From Streptomyces sp. NBC_01210 (GTDB taxonomy: Bacteria > Actinomycetota > Actinomycetes > Streptomycetales > Streptomycetaceae): a stretch of 64,000 nt of DNA. The position numbers and the translations under genes were made by a program. Each line of letters starts with the position of its first letter. Within the stretch, counting starts at the first letter, position 1. The notes beneath the pieces were generated by a model. The model was not told where the DNA came from and did no database searches. It saw only the letters and a list, made by a program, of their open reading frames with translations. Shown here one piece after another: positions 45,192 through 54,509 of the stretch. The DNA lies in contig NZ_CP108549.1 of assembly GCF_036010325.1 (NCBI RefSeq), positions 8,742,001-8,806,000 of the forward strand, written 5' to 3'.

Positions 45192-45971
45192 ATGCCGCAG
45201 CTCGCTCTCGACGGCGCAGCACTGACGTACGACGACGAGGGCCCCCGTGACGGTGACGGCGTGCCCCTGGTGTTCATCCACGGCTGGACGGCCAACCGGC
45301 ACCGCTGGGACCACCAGACGGCACACTTCGCCCCGAAGCGGCGGGTCATACGGCTCGACCTGCGCGGGCACGGCGAGAGCAGCGGGTCGGGGGCGCGGAC
45401 GATCGAAGAGCTGGCCGCGGACGTCCTCGCCCTCCTCGACCACCTGAAGGTCGACCGGTTCATACCCGTCGGCCACTCCATGGGCGGGATGATCGCGCAG
45501 ACCCTCGCCCTCGGGCATCCCGAACGGATCGAGCGCCTCGTACTGGTGAACTCGATCAGCCGGATGACCTACAGCCGGGGGAGGGGCCTGCTGATGGCGG
45601 CATCCACGCTGGTGCCGTTCAAGTTGTTCGTCGCCGCCAACATCCAGCGGGCCTTTGCCCCCGGCTACCCGCGCGAGGAGATTCGCGAGTACATCCGGGC
45701 CTCCTCGGCCACACCGCGGGAGGTGGTCATGACGTGCTACGCCGCCATGCGGACCTTCGACGTCCTCGACCGGGTCGGCGAGATCCGCACGCCCACCCTG
45801 TTGGTGCACGGCTACCACGACATCCAGCTGCCCGTCGCGCAGATGCTTCGGATGGCCAAGGCCTACCCGGACGCGCTGGTCCGGATGGTGGACGCAGGCC
45901 ACGAACTGCCGGTGGAGAAGCCGGCGGAGCTGACTGCGGCGCTCGACTGGTTCGTGACCGACCGAGCATAA
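45192..45971 (+). CDS. Alpha/beta-fold hydrolase
   Basis: 259 residues. Oxyanion motif FIHGWTANRHRWD, nucleophile elbow VGHSMGGMIAQTLALG with the catalytic Ser, late Asp in LLVHGYHDIQLPV and His in DAGHELPVEKP. A lid region around 130-190 is hydrophobic. Esterase, lactonase or haloperoxidase-like activity is possible; the substrate is unknown. AGGAGG lies about 10 bases before ATG 45192. Confidence 0.88.
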   Translation: MPQLALDGAALTYDDEGPRDGDGVPLVFIHGWTANRHRWDHQTAHFAPKRRVIRLDLRGHGESSGSGARTIEELAADVLALLDHLKVDRFIPVGHSMGGMIAQTLALGHPERIERLVLVNSISRMTYSRGRGLLMAASTLVPFKLFVAANIQRAFAPGYPREEIREYIRASSATPREVVMTCYAAMRTFDVLDRVGEIRTPTLLVHGYHDIQLPVAQMLRMAKAYPDALVRMVDAGHELPVEKPAELTAALDWFVTDRA

Positions 45972-45999
45972 GTGCGGTAGGCGACGGGGCCGACTCCGC

Positions 46000-46427
46000 G
46001 CAGGGCACCAGCATCCTGACCGACCTGCGCGGGCAGCTCGCCGTCCACCGACGGGCCCGCGCTGTCGCCGAGCACCAGCCGTACGACGCCACCGACCCCA
46101 CCATGATCGATGCGCTCTACACCCTCGCCTGGGTCTGCCACGGCGGTCAACGCCCCGAGCTGTGGAAACCGTTGGACCGGGCGCTCAGCCGGCTGAAGCC
46201 TCATGTCCCGGACCGGCTGACCCTAAGACGCATACCGGCACGCGTCCGCAGTCAGCCGCGCGGGCGAGCTCGCCTCGCACGTCCGCACCGCACTGTTCCT
46301 CATCATGGATCTCGTCGAGGCCGTCGTCAGGACGGGCCGCCATGCTGAGGCGGCAGCTCATGTCGAAGCGGTACGCGAGGCCGGCATCGCCGCGATCTCG
46401 CCACGGTTAGCCATGAGGTCTTGGTAG
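46000..46427 (+). pseudogene. LuxR/AAA-type regulator remnant
   Basis: One frame gives MIDALYTLAWVCHGGQRPEL, WKPLDRALSRLKPHVPD; a second frame gives ELASHVRTALFLIMDLVEAV and HAEAAAHVEAVREAGIAAIS. These match the helical-repeat middle of large LuxR-family ATPase regulators. The N-terminal ATPase and C-terminal HTH are missing. Confidence 0.55.
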
Positions 46428-46652
46428 CCGCGTGTCTGCCGCCAGGCCGGTTCGTCGGTGGCGTCAGTTGGTCCTGCGTGGTGTGCGATCGGGGCGGGTG
46501 GCGTAGTCGCTGGGCAACGGATGGCATCCCGTGTGGACTCCTCGGCCCGGGCCTCGTCCAGGACCCCTTCAGCTCACCCGACCTGTTCAGAAGTGCGCTG
46601 CAGCTGCCCACGCAGCTACGGCCCAATCCCGCGGCACGGCCGGAGGGCAGGG

Positions 46653-47195
46653 TCAGATACTGGTGGGCAGGGGGTCGTGGGGGAGTTGGGCGAGTATGAG
46701 GCGGCCGTCGGCGCGTACGTTGCATTCGCTGATGGTCCGGGCTACCTGGTGGACGTGTCCGTCCCGGGTTTCAAGGCGGAGGGTGACGGTGACTTCGCCG
46801 AGTCCTTGGCGTTGTCCGTCCTCGGCGGCGAGCCGGCGGTAGAGGGTGTTGGGCCAGTGGTCGGGGTCGCTGTCCTGCCACACCTTCACGGCGACGTCGT
46901 GGAAGCGGCATTTCTGTCCGCCGTGCGGCTCCTGCAGAAAGGAGTGACTCAGCGGCAAGGTGCCCAGCAGGGGGACGAGGCGGGTGTGCAGTTCATGGTT
47001 TTCGACCAGCCGGTGGCGCTGCCAGTGTCTGCCGGAGGGAACAGTCATCCGCACCGTGGCGAGCAGGTAGGGGTGACCGGCCGGGGCGGTGACGGGAAAG
47101 TCCGCCCGCCACACCGGCCAGGGCGGTACCGGAGGATCGAGCTCCGGTAACGGGCCGTTCCGGCTGGTCAGATGCACCCCGTGTTCGGTTTCCAC
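46653..47195 (-). CDS. Conserved hypothetical protein
   Basis: 180 residues with balanced composition and alternating strands and helices: WRADFPVTAPAGHPYLLATV, RMTVPSGRHWQRHRLVENHE, GGQKCRFHDVAVKVWQDSDP, EVTVTLRLETRDGHVHQVAR. No motif I can name; no signal peptide or membrane segment. The many conserved-looking Trp/His/Arg residues make it a likely real gene. The region downstream to about 46430 contains nothing recognisable. Confidence 0.6.
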   Translation of the reverse strand: METEHGVHLTSRNGPLPELDPPVPPWPVWRADFPVTAPAGHPYLLATVRMTVPSGRHWQRHRLVENHELHTRLVPLLGTLPLSHSFLQEPHGGQKCRFHDVAVKVWQDSDPDHWPNTLYRRLAAEDGQRQGLGEVTVTLRLETRDGHVHQVARTISECNVRADGRLILAQLPHDPLPTSI

Positions 47196-47646
47196 CAGCA
47201 GATTATGACCCGTGCCCCGCCGTCGCGGGCGCGAACACCGATACGACCGGGGCCCGTTGGGACTGCTGGGAACGGCGCCTACCTCCTCCGTCGCTGCGGG
47301 TGTACGCCGTACCGACTGCGGGCCCGCAACGGCGGGACACTCGGCCTGCTGTCAGATGCGCACCGGCCTGAGCTCGGCCGCGCCGCTCAGCGCTGCGGTC
47401 AGCCGGTCGACCTCATCCGGCGCACCGGCGATCTCCACACCGTGAGGTCAACTCCCGCCACAGCAAGCACAGTTCCTCCATCTCGCGTACAGGGACGGCG
47501 GCGGGCCCTCAGCGAGGCAGGAAGAAGGATCGTGGGCGGCCGGCACCGGACGGCGATGCCGCCGACCCCGACCGAGCCCACATGCTGAAAGATCGCCGCG
47601 TCGAAATCCACGAGCGATTCGATCACGGTCCCGGCAGGATGTCCCT
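47196..47646. other. 450-base stretch without an intact gene
   Basis: A minus-strand fragment near 47340-47450 (VEIAGAPDEVDRLTAALSGA) has protein-like composition, but the frame is interrupted on both sides. Probably a decayed gene. Confidence 0.35.
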
Positions 47647-49158
47647 GTGAACCATGTCCTGTGCGGGCTCGCCGCCAACCCGGCCCTGCCGTCCGAGTTG
47701 GTCGACCGGCTGATCGCCGTCGCGGACGCAGACATTGCCGCGGACCTCGCAGATCGCGCGGACCTCAGCCATGCGCAGGTGGTTGCGCTGGCCGCGCGCG
47801 TTGAGGAGACCGCTGTGCGGCTTGCGTACGACGGCCGACTGACCGCCGCCGACGTCGATCCCGTGGCACAGCCGCACGCCGCGCTCGCCCTGCTCGGCGA
47901 GCGTGCCGGCAAACCGGAGTGGGCACGCCTCTTCGCGGCAGATCCAGTCGTCGAGCGCCGGGAGAAGTTGGCCACTTGCGCGGACCTCCCGCCTGATGTG
48001 GTGGAGACCCTCGCCGCCGACTCGGACGTACGGGTCGGCGCGGAGCTCGCGTTGTGGACGACGCCGGAAATGGCTGCCCGACTTGCGGGGCATCCGCATG
48101 CCGAGGTCCGCAGCGCGGTGGCGGCCAACGAGGCGACGCCACCGGCCGTGCTGGCGGCACTGATCACCGGCGAGGGGCTGCCTCCAGCGCAGTGGTGCCT
48201 GGTATGCGACCGCGAAGAGACGCCGTTCGTGCACGATCCGCTATGCCCGCGGATCGACTGCGATCTGCGGTCCGGTGCCTCCTGCGACGGCTCCCACCAG
48301 TCCACCGTGCACGAGATGCAGCAGATGGCGCTGCGGAATCCGGCCACACCGACCGAAGCCGTCGTCGGCTTCGTCGACCATCCTTCGATGCTGCTGCGCT
48401 GGGCGCTCGCCGCCCGGCGCGACCTGCCGATGGAGGTGTGCGGACGGCTCGCCGTTGATCCCCGTCCCGGTGTTCGAGCCGACCTTGCCGAGAATCCCGC
48501 GATCGACGACGCCCTGATCCGCGCGCTGGCCACCGACCCTGGCCACGACGTGCAGCGCAGGCTCGCACACAACCCACATGTGCCGCTCGACGTGCTGACC
48601 CACTTGGCCGGCGCTACCAAGATCGGCTCAACCCTCCTGCCGCGGATCGCCGTTGCCTCTCCCGCCGAAGTCAAGGAGCTGGCCGAGTCGCCGAATCCGG
48701 CCGTGCGGATGCTCTTGGCTGAGCGACGCGATCTGCCGGCTGAGATCCGCGACGCGCTGGCCGCCGACCCGGACGCGAAGGTGGTCAAGTCCATCGCGCC
48801 GCACCCGGGCCTCTCCGAAGCCCAGCTGCGCGCCATGGTCGACCGGCACGGAGTCCGGGTCGTCGCCAAGGTGGCGGCCAACCCGGACGCGTCGTCGGCA
48901 CTGCTGGAGGACCTGGCCCGGCACGAACCGCCGGTGCCAAAGGCGCTCCGCGAGGTTGCCCGGCACCGCAACACGACGGCCCCGTCGCTGCTCGCCTGCT
49001 TGGCGGACAAGCGGGCGAGGCTCATAGCTGCCGGCCACCCGGCGCTGCCGCCGCCGGCCATAGTCGAACTGCTCGACGACGACGACTCGCGAGTGGTGGA
49101 AGCGGCGGCCGCCAACCCCTCGCTGCCGCGTGACGTGATGTCAGTGCTGGTGCCCTAG
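47647..49158 (+). CDS. Leucine-rich-repeat-variant (LRV)-like repeat protein with a cysteine cluster
   Basis: 503 residues built of about 20 short alpha-helical repeats with the phrase (N/D)P.(L/T)P..(V/L)...LA.D...VR..(L/V)A, for example DLPPDVVETLAADSDVRVGA and NLPAEIRDALAADPDAKVVK-like units. In the middle (about 187-220) the run CLVCDREE, LCPRIDCDL, ASCDGSH provides five cysteines plus a His and interrupts the repeats; a zinc or FeS site is possible (LRV proteins of nitrogen-fixers carry an FeS cluster, though at the N-terminus). Probably a protein-interaction scaffold. GTG start at 47647. Confidence 0.8.
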   Translation: MNHVLCGLAANPALPSELVDRLIAVADADIAADLADRADLSHAQVVALAARVEETAVRLAYDGRLTAADVDPVAQPHAALALLGERAGKPEWARLFAADPVVERREKLATCADLPPDVVETLAADSDVRVGAELALWTTPEMAARLAGHPHAEVRSAVAANEATPPAVLAALITGEGLPPAQWCLVCDREETPFVHDPLCPRIDCDLRSGASCDGSHQSTVHEMQQMALRNPATPTEAVVGFVDHPSMLLRWALAARRDLPMEVCGRLAVDPRPGVRADLAENPAIDDALIRALATDPGHDVQRRLAHNPHVPLDVLTHLAGATKIGSTLLPRIAVASPAEVKELAESPNPAVRMLLAERRDLPAEIRDALAADPDAKVVKSIAPHPGLSEAQLRAMVDRHGVRVVAKVAANPDASSALLEDLARHEPPVPKALREVARHRNTTAPSLLACLADKRARLIAAGHPALPPPAIVELLDDDDSRVVEAAAANPSLPRDVMSVLVP

Positions 49159-49242
49159 TCGGGCGGGCATACGTCCAGCACAGCCCACCGGCTGTCAGGA
49201 CGGTCCTGGCGATCCGAGCCCCCGACGGGAAAAGAGTGGCCC

Positions 49243-49860
49243 GTGGCGGCGACCGTCCTGACATTGGTCATGGTCGTGCACTGGTACGAGCCGGCTGAGG
49301 ATTCGATGGACGGGGTGGACGCGCTGCTGGCAGCGTATGACGAACAAGTACGGGGACATGTGCCGGAGCGGGCGCCCGTGGGGGCCGTGACAGAGGGGGA
49401 CGGCACCGTCCTTCGGACCCACTACGGCACGCACGGCACGGTCCACCACGCTCCGTTGACCGGCGGGACCGGGCCGATGGAGGTGACCGGGCTGATCCGT
49501 CGGCAGCAAGAGGCCTTCGCTGCCCGCTCCGAGCCGGTCGAGTGGCGGGCGTACGCCCACGACCCGGTCCCCATGGACGAACCGCTGCGCGCCGCCGGTT
49601 TCACGGCCGTCGGTCCGGAACGGACGCTGCTGATCGCGGACCTCGACGACGTGACGGGCGCGGTAGCGCCTGCGAAGGGCCTGCGGGTGCGGCGGCTGAG
49701 CTACGGCTACCCCCGAACTCTCCGTCCTCGCCAGGACCTGGTCGAAGGCGTAGGCCTGTTGCGAAAGTGGCTTGTGGTGAGATCCAGCGAACTGGCTGGA
49801 GCCCTGATGACGAACGGCGATGCTATGTGGTTCCCGCGGGGGTTGCACCCGCTGTGGTGA
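49243..49860 (+). pseudogene. GNAT acetyltransferase, truncated
   Basis: The first 145 or so residues match the N-terminal GNAT module of Streptomyces proteins (VVHWYEPAEDSMDGVDALLA, VEWRAYAHDPVPMDEPLRAA, GFTAVGPERTLLIADLDDVT). After GLRVRRLSYG the reading becomes unrelated (YPRTLRPRQDLVEGVG) and the acetyl-CoA-binding module is absent. It ends antisense to the ankyrin gene. Likely inactive; the true start may be ATG 49270. Confidence 0.65.
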
Positions 49861-50254
49861 GGAGAGCGACGGTTTCGGGATGGGGGCCGTCGATCGCCCA
49901 GTTGATTGGTGAGCGGCCCGTGCCGTGATCTTCACGAAGGTTCGGATCGGCGCCGCGCGTCAACAATTCGCGCACCGTTTCAGTGTGTCCCCAGCATGCG
50001 GCTGCGCACAGGGGGGTGCCTTCCGAGCCGAGTCCGCTGCTCTCGGTGTCCGGAGAGGCCCCGGCCGCCAGGAGCAGGCGGGCGATCTCGGCTTCTCCAT
50101 TCACGGATGCCACATACAGAGGAGTGGTGCCCTCGCTGTCCTCTCGGTTCGGGTCGGTCCCAGCCCACAGAAGCGCCTTCACACGGATGGTGTCGCCCAT
50201 CAAGACTGCTACGAATAGGTGTCGGGAGAGCTTCTTCCGCTTCCGCTGGTTCAT
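49823..50254 (-). CDS. Ankyrin-repeat protein
   Basis: 143 residues with about three and a half ankyrin repeats: [80 protein letters not shown]. Each shows the TPL..A...G..E....LL..GA signature. The N-terminus is basic ([12 protein letters not shown]). Cytosolic protein-interaction module; partner unknown. An IS5 remnant lies directly upstream and is in frame with it, so its native promoter may be altered. Confidence 0.85.
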   Translation of the reverse strand: MNQRKRKKLSRHLFVAVLMGDTIRVKALLWAGTDPNREDSEGTTPLYVASVNGEAEIARLLLAAGASPDTESSGLGSEGTPLCAAACWGHTETVRELLTRGADPNLREDHGTGRSPINWAIDGPHPETVALLTTAGATPAGTT

Positions 50255-50289
50255 GGGTGCCGAGGTTAACGACTGGGTACGCGGCGGGG

Positions 50290-50790
50290 CCACATATATC
50301 CACTCGTTGATGGCGGCGACGACCACGGTCGCTGCGAAGCGAACGGCAAGTTTGTCGTGTCTCGTTCCTACCGCTCGATGCCTCTTCAGGCGGTTGATCC
50401 CACACTCCACCGCGTGGCGCTCGTGGTAGTCGGGCTTGTCGAACTTCGGTGGTCGGCCGCCGCGGGACCCGCGCTTTTTCGTGCCCCGGCGGCGTGCTGG
50501 TGGGCGCGTGCGATGGTGGAGTCCACGCTGACATCCCAGGTGATCCGGCCCTTCGCGTCGGCCACGGCCTGCAGTTGCTCGAGGATCCGCTTCCAGGTGT
50601 CGTCGCGCTGCCAACGCCGGAACAGGTCGTAGGCCCGGTCTCCCGGCCCGTACCGCTGTGGGACATCCCGCCACGGCGCACCGGTCCCGATCCGCGAACG
50701 TATGCCGTTGATCAGCTGCCGCCATGTCCAAGTCGGCGGCCGACCCGGCTTCTTGCCTCGCGCCGGGAGGTACCGCCGGCGTTGAGGCGC
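50290..50790 (-). pseudogene. IS5-family transposase with internal deletion
   Basis: The N-terminal part [40 protein letters not shown] and [20 protein letters not shown] (first Asp) is joined, after a frameshift near 50485, to [20 protein letters not shown] and [20 protein letters not shown] (Glu region). The middle third with the second Asp is missing. Part of that middle (EPPGGV...GLGRSRGGLTT) exists as a separate fragment at 56.4 kb. Confidence 0.85.
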
Positions 50791-51300
50791 GAGGACTTGC
50801 GCGGTGTCGACGCCGTGGCGCAGGTGCCGGCCGGTGGTGGCGAGGCGGGGGATGGGCTCGCCGGATATCCATCCGGTGATCGCGGTGGCGATGTCGACGC
50901 TCTGCCGGGCGCTGGTACGCGATGGCTTCTGGGTGCAGTCCCAGGCGCCGTTGGCCTCGGGGTGCCTCAGCAGATTGTCGTAGACCTGGTGCTGGGCGAG
51001 GAAGTCCAGGTTCCGCTGCGGGGGCCATTCGTCGGGGAAGAGGCCGGCGAGCATGTCGGCCACGATGTCGTCGTAGGCCGGGCTGGTGGCGGCGGGGTCC
51101 TGGAGCAGGAGTTCGGTGAGGACTTCGGCGAGGTTGTCGAGTGCCCGGGGGGATGCTGGTGCGCGGCGTGGTCCAGCGGCGCCGACGGCGGGCTCGGTGG
51201 CTTCGTACTGTTCGGCGGTCTTGCTGCCAGTGCCAGCCGGCGGGCCTGGAGCTCCGGTGGCAGTTGCCGGGACAGCTTAAATGAGACGGTGCTCCGGCAG
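50791..51300 (-). other. Unidentified coding remnant next to the IS5 pseudogene
   Basis: The minus strand reads [40 protein letters not shown] and [20 protein letters not shown] with protein-like composition, then blends into IS sequence. No start or family can be given. It may be the end of a gene that the IS5 element entered. Confidence 0.4.
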
Positions 51301-51420
51301 GTCGCACTCTGCGGTGAGTAAAGATCAGGTCTGTTCGCACGGGGATCCCCATACGAACAGACCTGAACCGGACCTCAAGATGCTCCGCTATCCCTTTCGG
51401 CCGTATCTCGGCCAACCCCC

Positions 51421-52413
51421 TTACGGGTTGCGAGTGGTGATGTGGATGAACCGGCCGCACTGGTGGTGCAGGAAGTCCTCGGAGAGCGGGCGCCGGCTGA
51501 CCGGGCAGCTGGCCTCGTACAGCTGGTTGTCGGCGGCCAGCAGGGAGATCCGAAGACGGTCGGCGGCGACGGCCAGGGAGACACTTGCGATGCGGGTGGA
51601 GGGGTAGCCCGGGATGTTCGACAGGGCAATCCACCGGTTGTGAGCGCGGATGAACCGTTCTTCCTGGATCCAGGCCTGGCCTTGCGAGTCCACCTCGGCC
51701 CGGTAGATGCCACGCTCGGTGCCGACCGTGGCGATGTCCAGGGCCGGCCCTTGTGGGCCGGTGGCTCCGTCTGCTCCGTCTGCTCCGTCTGCTCCGGTGG
51801 CTCCTTGTGGGCCGGTGGGACCGGTGGGACCCGGGGTGGTGTAGGTGATCGTGACCGTGGGCGTGCCAGTAGTGTCGGCAGCAGCTTGGGGATTCACCGC
51901 ACCGGCCGTGACAAACGACGACCCAGCACCTCCACCACCAGAGCCGTAGCTGTCGAAGGGGTCGGCGCCGCCGCCGCCGAAGAAGCCGCCGCCACCCCCG
52001 CCGCCGAGAGCATCGGTACCGCCGAGACCACCGCTACCGGCGGAGCCGACGCCACCGCCGCGCCGAAGCCGGAGGCGCCCCCGCCGCCGCTGGTGCCGCC
52101 CCCCGTCGTGCTGTACGTGCCGACTGTCGCTCCCGTGCCCAGCCGCTGACTCATCTTGGTGTCCAGACCAACGGCGGGCAGCGGGGGAGCGAGCCAGGCA
52201 TCGAGTGAGATCAACGAGGACCTCCAGTGAGACGTAACGGTTCACCAGGGCGAGAATCAGCATGCCGAGGTGCTCGATGACGTACTCACGCACGTCATCG
52301 AGCACCTCGTCCGGCGTCCCTGTGCAGGCATGCAGCAGCGGCTGGATCCGGTCGGGCAACCGTGCACGGTCCCCTCCGGCAACTCCCGGCCGTTCTTCTG
52401 TCTCAGCGGCCAC
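51421..52413 (-). CDS. Gly-rich/collagen-like repeat protein
   Basis: 330 residues in one open frame. N-terminal helical part ([20 protein letters not shown]), an Arg/Gly/Ser stretch that may be frameshifted, a Gly-rich block ([40 protein letters not shown]), collagen-like triplets ([20 protein letters not shown], about 195-225), and a C-terminal strand-rich domain ([40 protein letters not shown]). The order Gly-rich domain, collagen triplets, terminal head resembles surface fibre or phage-tail-fibre-like proteins. No signal peptide. The N-terminal 100 bases are duplicated at 53010. Confidence 0.6.
   Translation of the reverse strand: MAAETEERPGVAGGDRARLPDRIQPLLHACTGTPDEVLDDVREYVIEHLGMLILALVNRYVSLEVLVDLTRCLARSPAARRWSGHQDESAAGHGSDSRHVQHDGGRHQRRRGRLRLRRGGGVGSAGSGGLGGTDALGGGGGGGFFGGGGADPFDSYGSGGGGAGSSFVTAGAVNPQAAADTTGTPTVTITYTTPGPTGPTGPQGATGADGADGADGATGPQGPALDIATVGTERGIYRAEVDSQGQAWIQEERFIRAHNRWIALSNIPGYPSTRIASVSLAVAADRLRISLLAADNQLYEASCPVSRRPLSEDFLHHQCGRFIHITTRNP
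52118..52216. repeat. 100-base repeat, copy 1 (inside the Gly-rich gene)
   Basis: From TGCCGACTGT to GCATCGAGTGAGATCAAC; about 80 percent identical to 53010-53107. In the minus-strand frame both encode a DLTRCL(A/T)R.PA.RRWSGH..ESAAG(H/Q)GS(D/N)SR segment, so the second copy is a piece of a lost paralogue. Confidence 0.7.
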
Positions 52414-52425
52414 GATCTTGCAGTA

Positions 52426-52830
52426 TTAACCGGGGCTGCCGCAGTACCAGTTGCCCGTCGAGGTGCAGACCGTCACCTGAATGCGGCGTACGTCGTACGG
52501 TGTGGTTCGGGAGAGCGAGATGCCGGCCGTCGTGCCGTTCGTCGCGCGTCCACTGGCCTGGCGGTTGACGGTCGTCCAGGCACCGTGGTTGTACTCCAGC
52601 CAGCTCACGTAGACATATGACGTCGAGGGCTTGCTGGCGTAGTCGGTCACTGAGCCGCTGACGCTGAAGCCGTTGTTGTTCTCATCGATATAGCCGCTGC
52701 CGCGGGCGAAGCTGTTGCTCGCCGACCAGCCGCGGTCGGCCACCTTCGCCTCCGCCTGAGTGGTCGCGGCCATCAGCGCCAGTACCGCCAGTGCCCCGCC
52801 TGCCGTGCTTCGTAACGCAGTCCTGCGCAT
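52426..52830 (-). CDS. Small secreted protein
   Basis: 134 residues. Signal peptide about 1-28 (LRSTAGGALAVLALMAATTQ, cleavage after AEA). Mature part of about 106 residues rich in Ser, Thr, Tyr and Asn with beta-strand periodicity (SGYIDENNNGFSVSGSVTDY, SYVYVSWLEYNHGAWTTVNR) and two C-terminal cysteines (QVTVCTSTGNWYCG). No family named. A CCCGGACA-N9-TGTCCGGG palindrome about 110 bases upstream is shared with the secreted-protein gene at 44001. Confidence 0.7.
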   Translation of the reverse strand: MRRTALRSTAGGALAVLALMAATTQAEAKVADRGWSASNSFARGSGYIDENNNGFSVSGSVTDYASKPSTSYVYVSWLEYNHGAWTTVNRQASGRATNGTTAGISLSRTTPYDVRRIQVTVCTSTGNWYCGSPG

Positions 52831-52940
52831 GCTTGTACACACCTTTCGCTTGAGCTTGGGGAGTGGGCCGACGGAGATGTCCGTCGGAATGCCAGGAGCA
52901 TGCTGGCGTTCGGCGGGGCGGAACAAGGGCAGGGGGCTGT

Positions 52941-52965
52941 CCCGGACAGGCCCGCGCTGTCCGGG
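52941..52965 (-). promoter_or_regulatory. CCCGGACA-N9-TGTCCGGG palindrome, copy 2
   Basis: Identical eight-base arms and 9-base spacing as at 44485, preceded on the minus strand by CTGACCAG. It sits about 110 bases before the start of the secreted protein at 52830. Confidence 0.7.
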
Positions 52966-53009
52966 CTGGTCAGCGGCATGTCCCACGCCGCCTCCGGACA
53001 GCAGCATAC

Positions 53010-53107
53010 TGCCGACTGTTGCTCCCCTGCCCAGCCGCTGACTCCATTTCGTGTCCAGACCAACGGCGCCCTGCAGGAGGCCGAGTCAGGCATCGAGTGA
53101 GATCAAC
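53010..53107. repeat. 100-base repeat, copy 2
   Basis: Second copy of the 52118 repeat, outside any intact gene. It marks partial duplication of the Gly-rich gene's 5' region. Confidence 0.7.
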
Positions 53108-53695
53108 GGGCACCGCCAGCTGAGGAGTACCAGCTCGCCGGGGCGAGAATCGGTATCACGGGTGGGTCGAAATCCTGGACCGGCACTTCCCGCCCCAGTA
53201 GCCCGACCAGGGCACGGCCGACTGACTCCGACGATCCCGACACCGCCAATGCCGTGGCGGCCCGGTTGGTCACCGGGCCGCCACGGGCGTGCGTCGCGTC
53301 GCTGGGCTTCGTCTCCGGAGGCCTCACTGCTGGCGTCCGCACTGCGCCGCGTCTCGCGCGCGAACTGCCCACGCACTTCGTCTCCTTCGACTGTCTTCAC
53401 TCCCCACGGTGAGGGCCGTAGACGCCTGGATTGCCGACGCAGCTACGCGGGTGTTGGTGAGCCGCCCCCACGCATTATGAGTCGGTACCGCGCCTCTTCC
53501 GTCACTTGCCATCCGGCACGCCAGTTGAAGGACACCTCGACAGCGCCCACCGCGGTCGCGAGGGCGACCGTGGCGAAGGCGATGCGCCCCCAGATGTTGA
53601 GTGCCCACTTCCGAACCGCCAGTCCCGCAAGTCATTCGACGGGACCATCTCAAACCAGGTCGACGTAAGACCCTAATACGCCCTATGCTTATTAC
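53108..53695. other. 590-base region of decayed sequence
   Basis: On the minus strand near 53450-53620 the frame LAVRKWALNIWGRIAFATVA, LATAVGAVEVSFNW looks like the end of a membrane protein, but no start codon is available. Nothing else recognised. Confidence 0.4.
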
Positions 53696-54166
53696 ATGTC
53701 ACTTGTGCGGCAGGCAGTGGACGATGACGTCGCGGAGCTCGTACGCATGCGGGCGTTGCTGTTTGACACCCTCGGCGGCGACTTCTTCAACCCCTCATCA
53801 GCAGACGACGACTGGCGGGACACTCTTGCCGCGGTGCTGAAGGAACAGGTGACAGCGGACGCCGTGCGGATCCTCGTTGTGCACGGCGACAACGGCCTCG
53901 CCGCCTGCGGCATCGGCACCATCGAGCAACGGCTGCCCGGCCCGCACCTGCGCAACGGCCGGATCGGACACGTGATCGGCCTGGTCACCGATCCGGCGTA
54001 CCGACGGCGCGGCCACAGCCGCGCGATCATGCAGGGCCTGCTCGACTGGTTCCGGGAACGCCAGGTGGCCCGAGTGGACTTGTATGCCTCTCCGGACGGT
54101 GAGCCTCTTTACCGTGCGCTCGGCTTCGCCGACCACCCAGACCCCTCGCTGTACTGGCGTCCGTGA
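53696..54166 (+). CDS. GNAT-family acetyltransferase
   Basis: 156 residues. Acetyl-CoA-binding core IGLVTDPAYRRRGHSRAIMQ, with RRRGHSR as the pyrophosphate loop, then VDLYASPDGEPLYRALGFAD. The N-terminus MSLVRQAVDDDVAELVRMRA fits this subfamily. Substrate unknown. The ATG follows an A/T-rich promoter-like stretch (CTTATTACATG) without a ribosome site, so the mRNA may be leaderless. Confidence 0.85.
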   Translation: MSLVRQAVDDDVAELVRMRALLFDTLGGDFFNPSSADDDWRDTLAAVLKEQVTADAVRILVVHGDNGLAACGIGTIEQRLPGPHLRNGRIGHVIGLVTDPAYRRRGHSRAIMQGLLDWFRERQVARVDLYASPDGEPLYRALGFADHPDPSLYWRP

Positions 54167-54199
54167 CAGGCGCCCCGCCGCACCAGGCGACCAGCCGCG

Positions 54200-54490
54200 C
54201 GAAAGACTCTCACCTGCGTTCTCGGGCGGACTGATCGCCAACTGCTCCTGGTCCTCACCGACAAGCGCTCGCTGATTTCGCTCGACCCGCGTCCGCTGAA
54301 CAGTGCGGAGAGGCCGGTGCTTGCCCACATCCTCTCCGTGGACACAGTGCGGCGCCGTGCCCGGACGGGTCGTACACCCCCCGGGAGGCGACCGCTGAGG
54401 AGTTCGAGCTGGATGTCGTGGTGGCGCAGGTCCTCGGCGATGCTCAGCTCGGCGCCGCGGCCCAGGCGCTTCGTGAACTTCGGCATGCGA
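54200..54490 (+). pseudogene. Short decayed coding region
   Basis: Fragments such as QLLLVLTDKRSLISLDPRPL and, in another frame, EEFELDVVVAQVLGDAQLGA, look coding but are broken. Family unknown. Confidence 0.3.
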
Positions 54491-54509
54491 TGATATTGGT
54501 CCGACTGTG

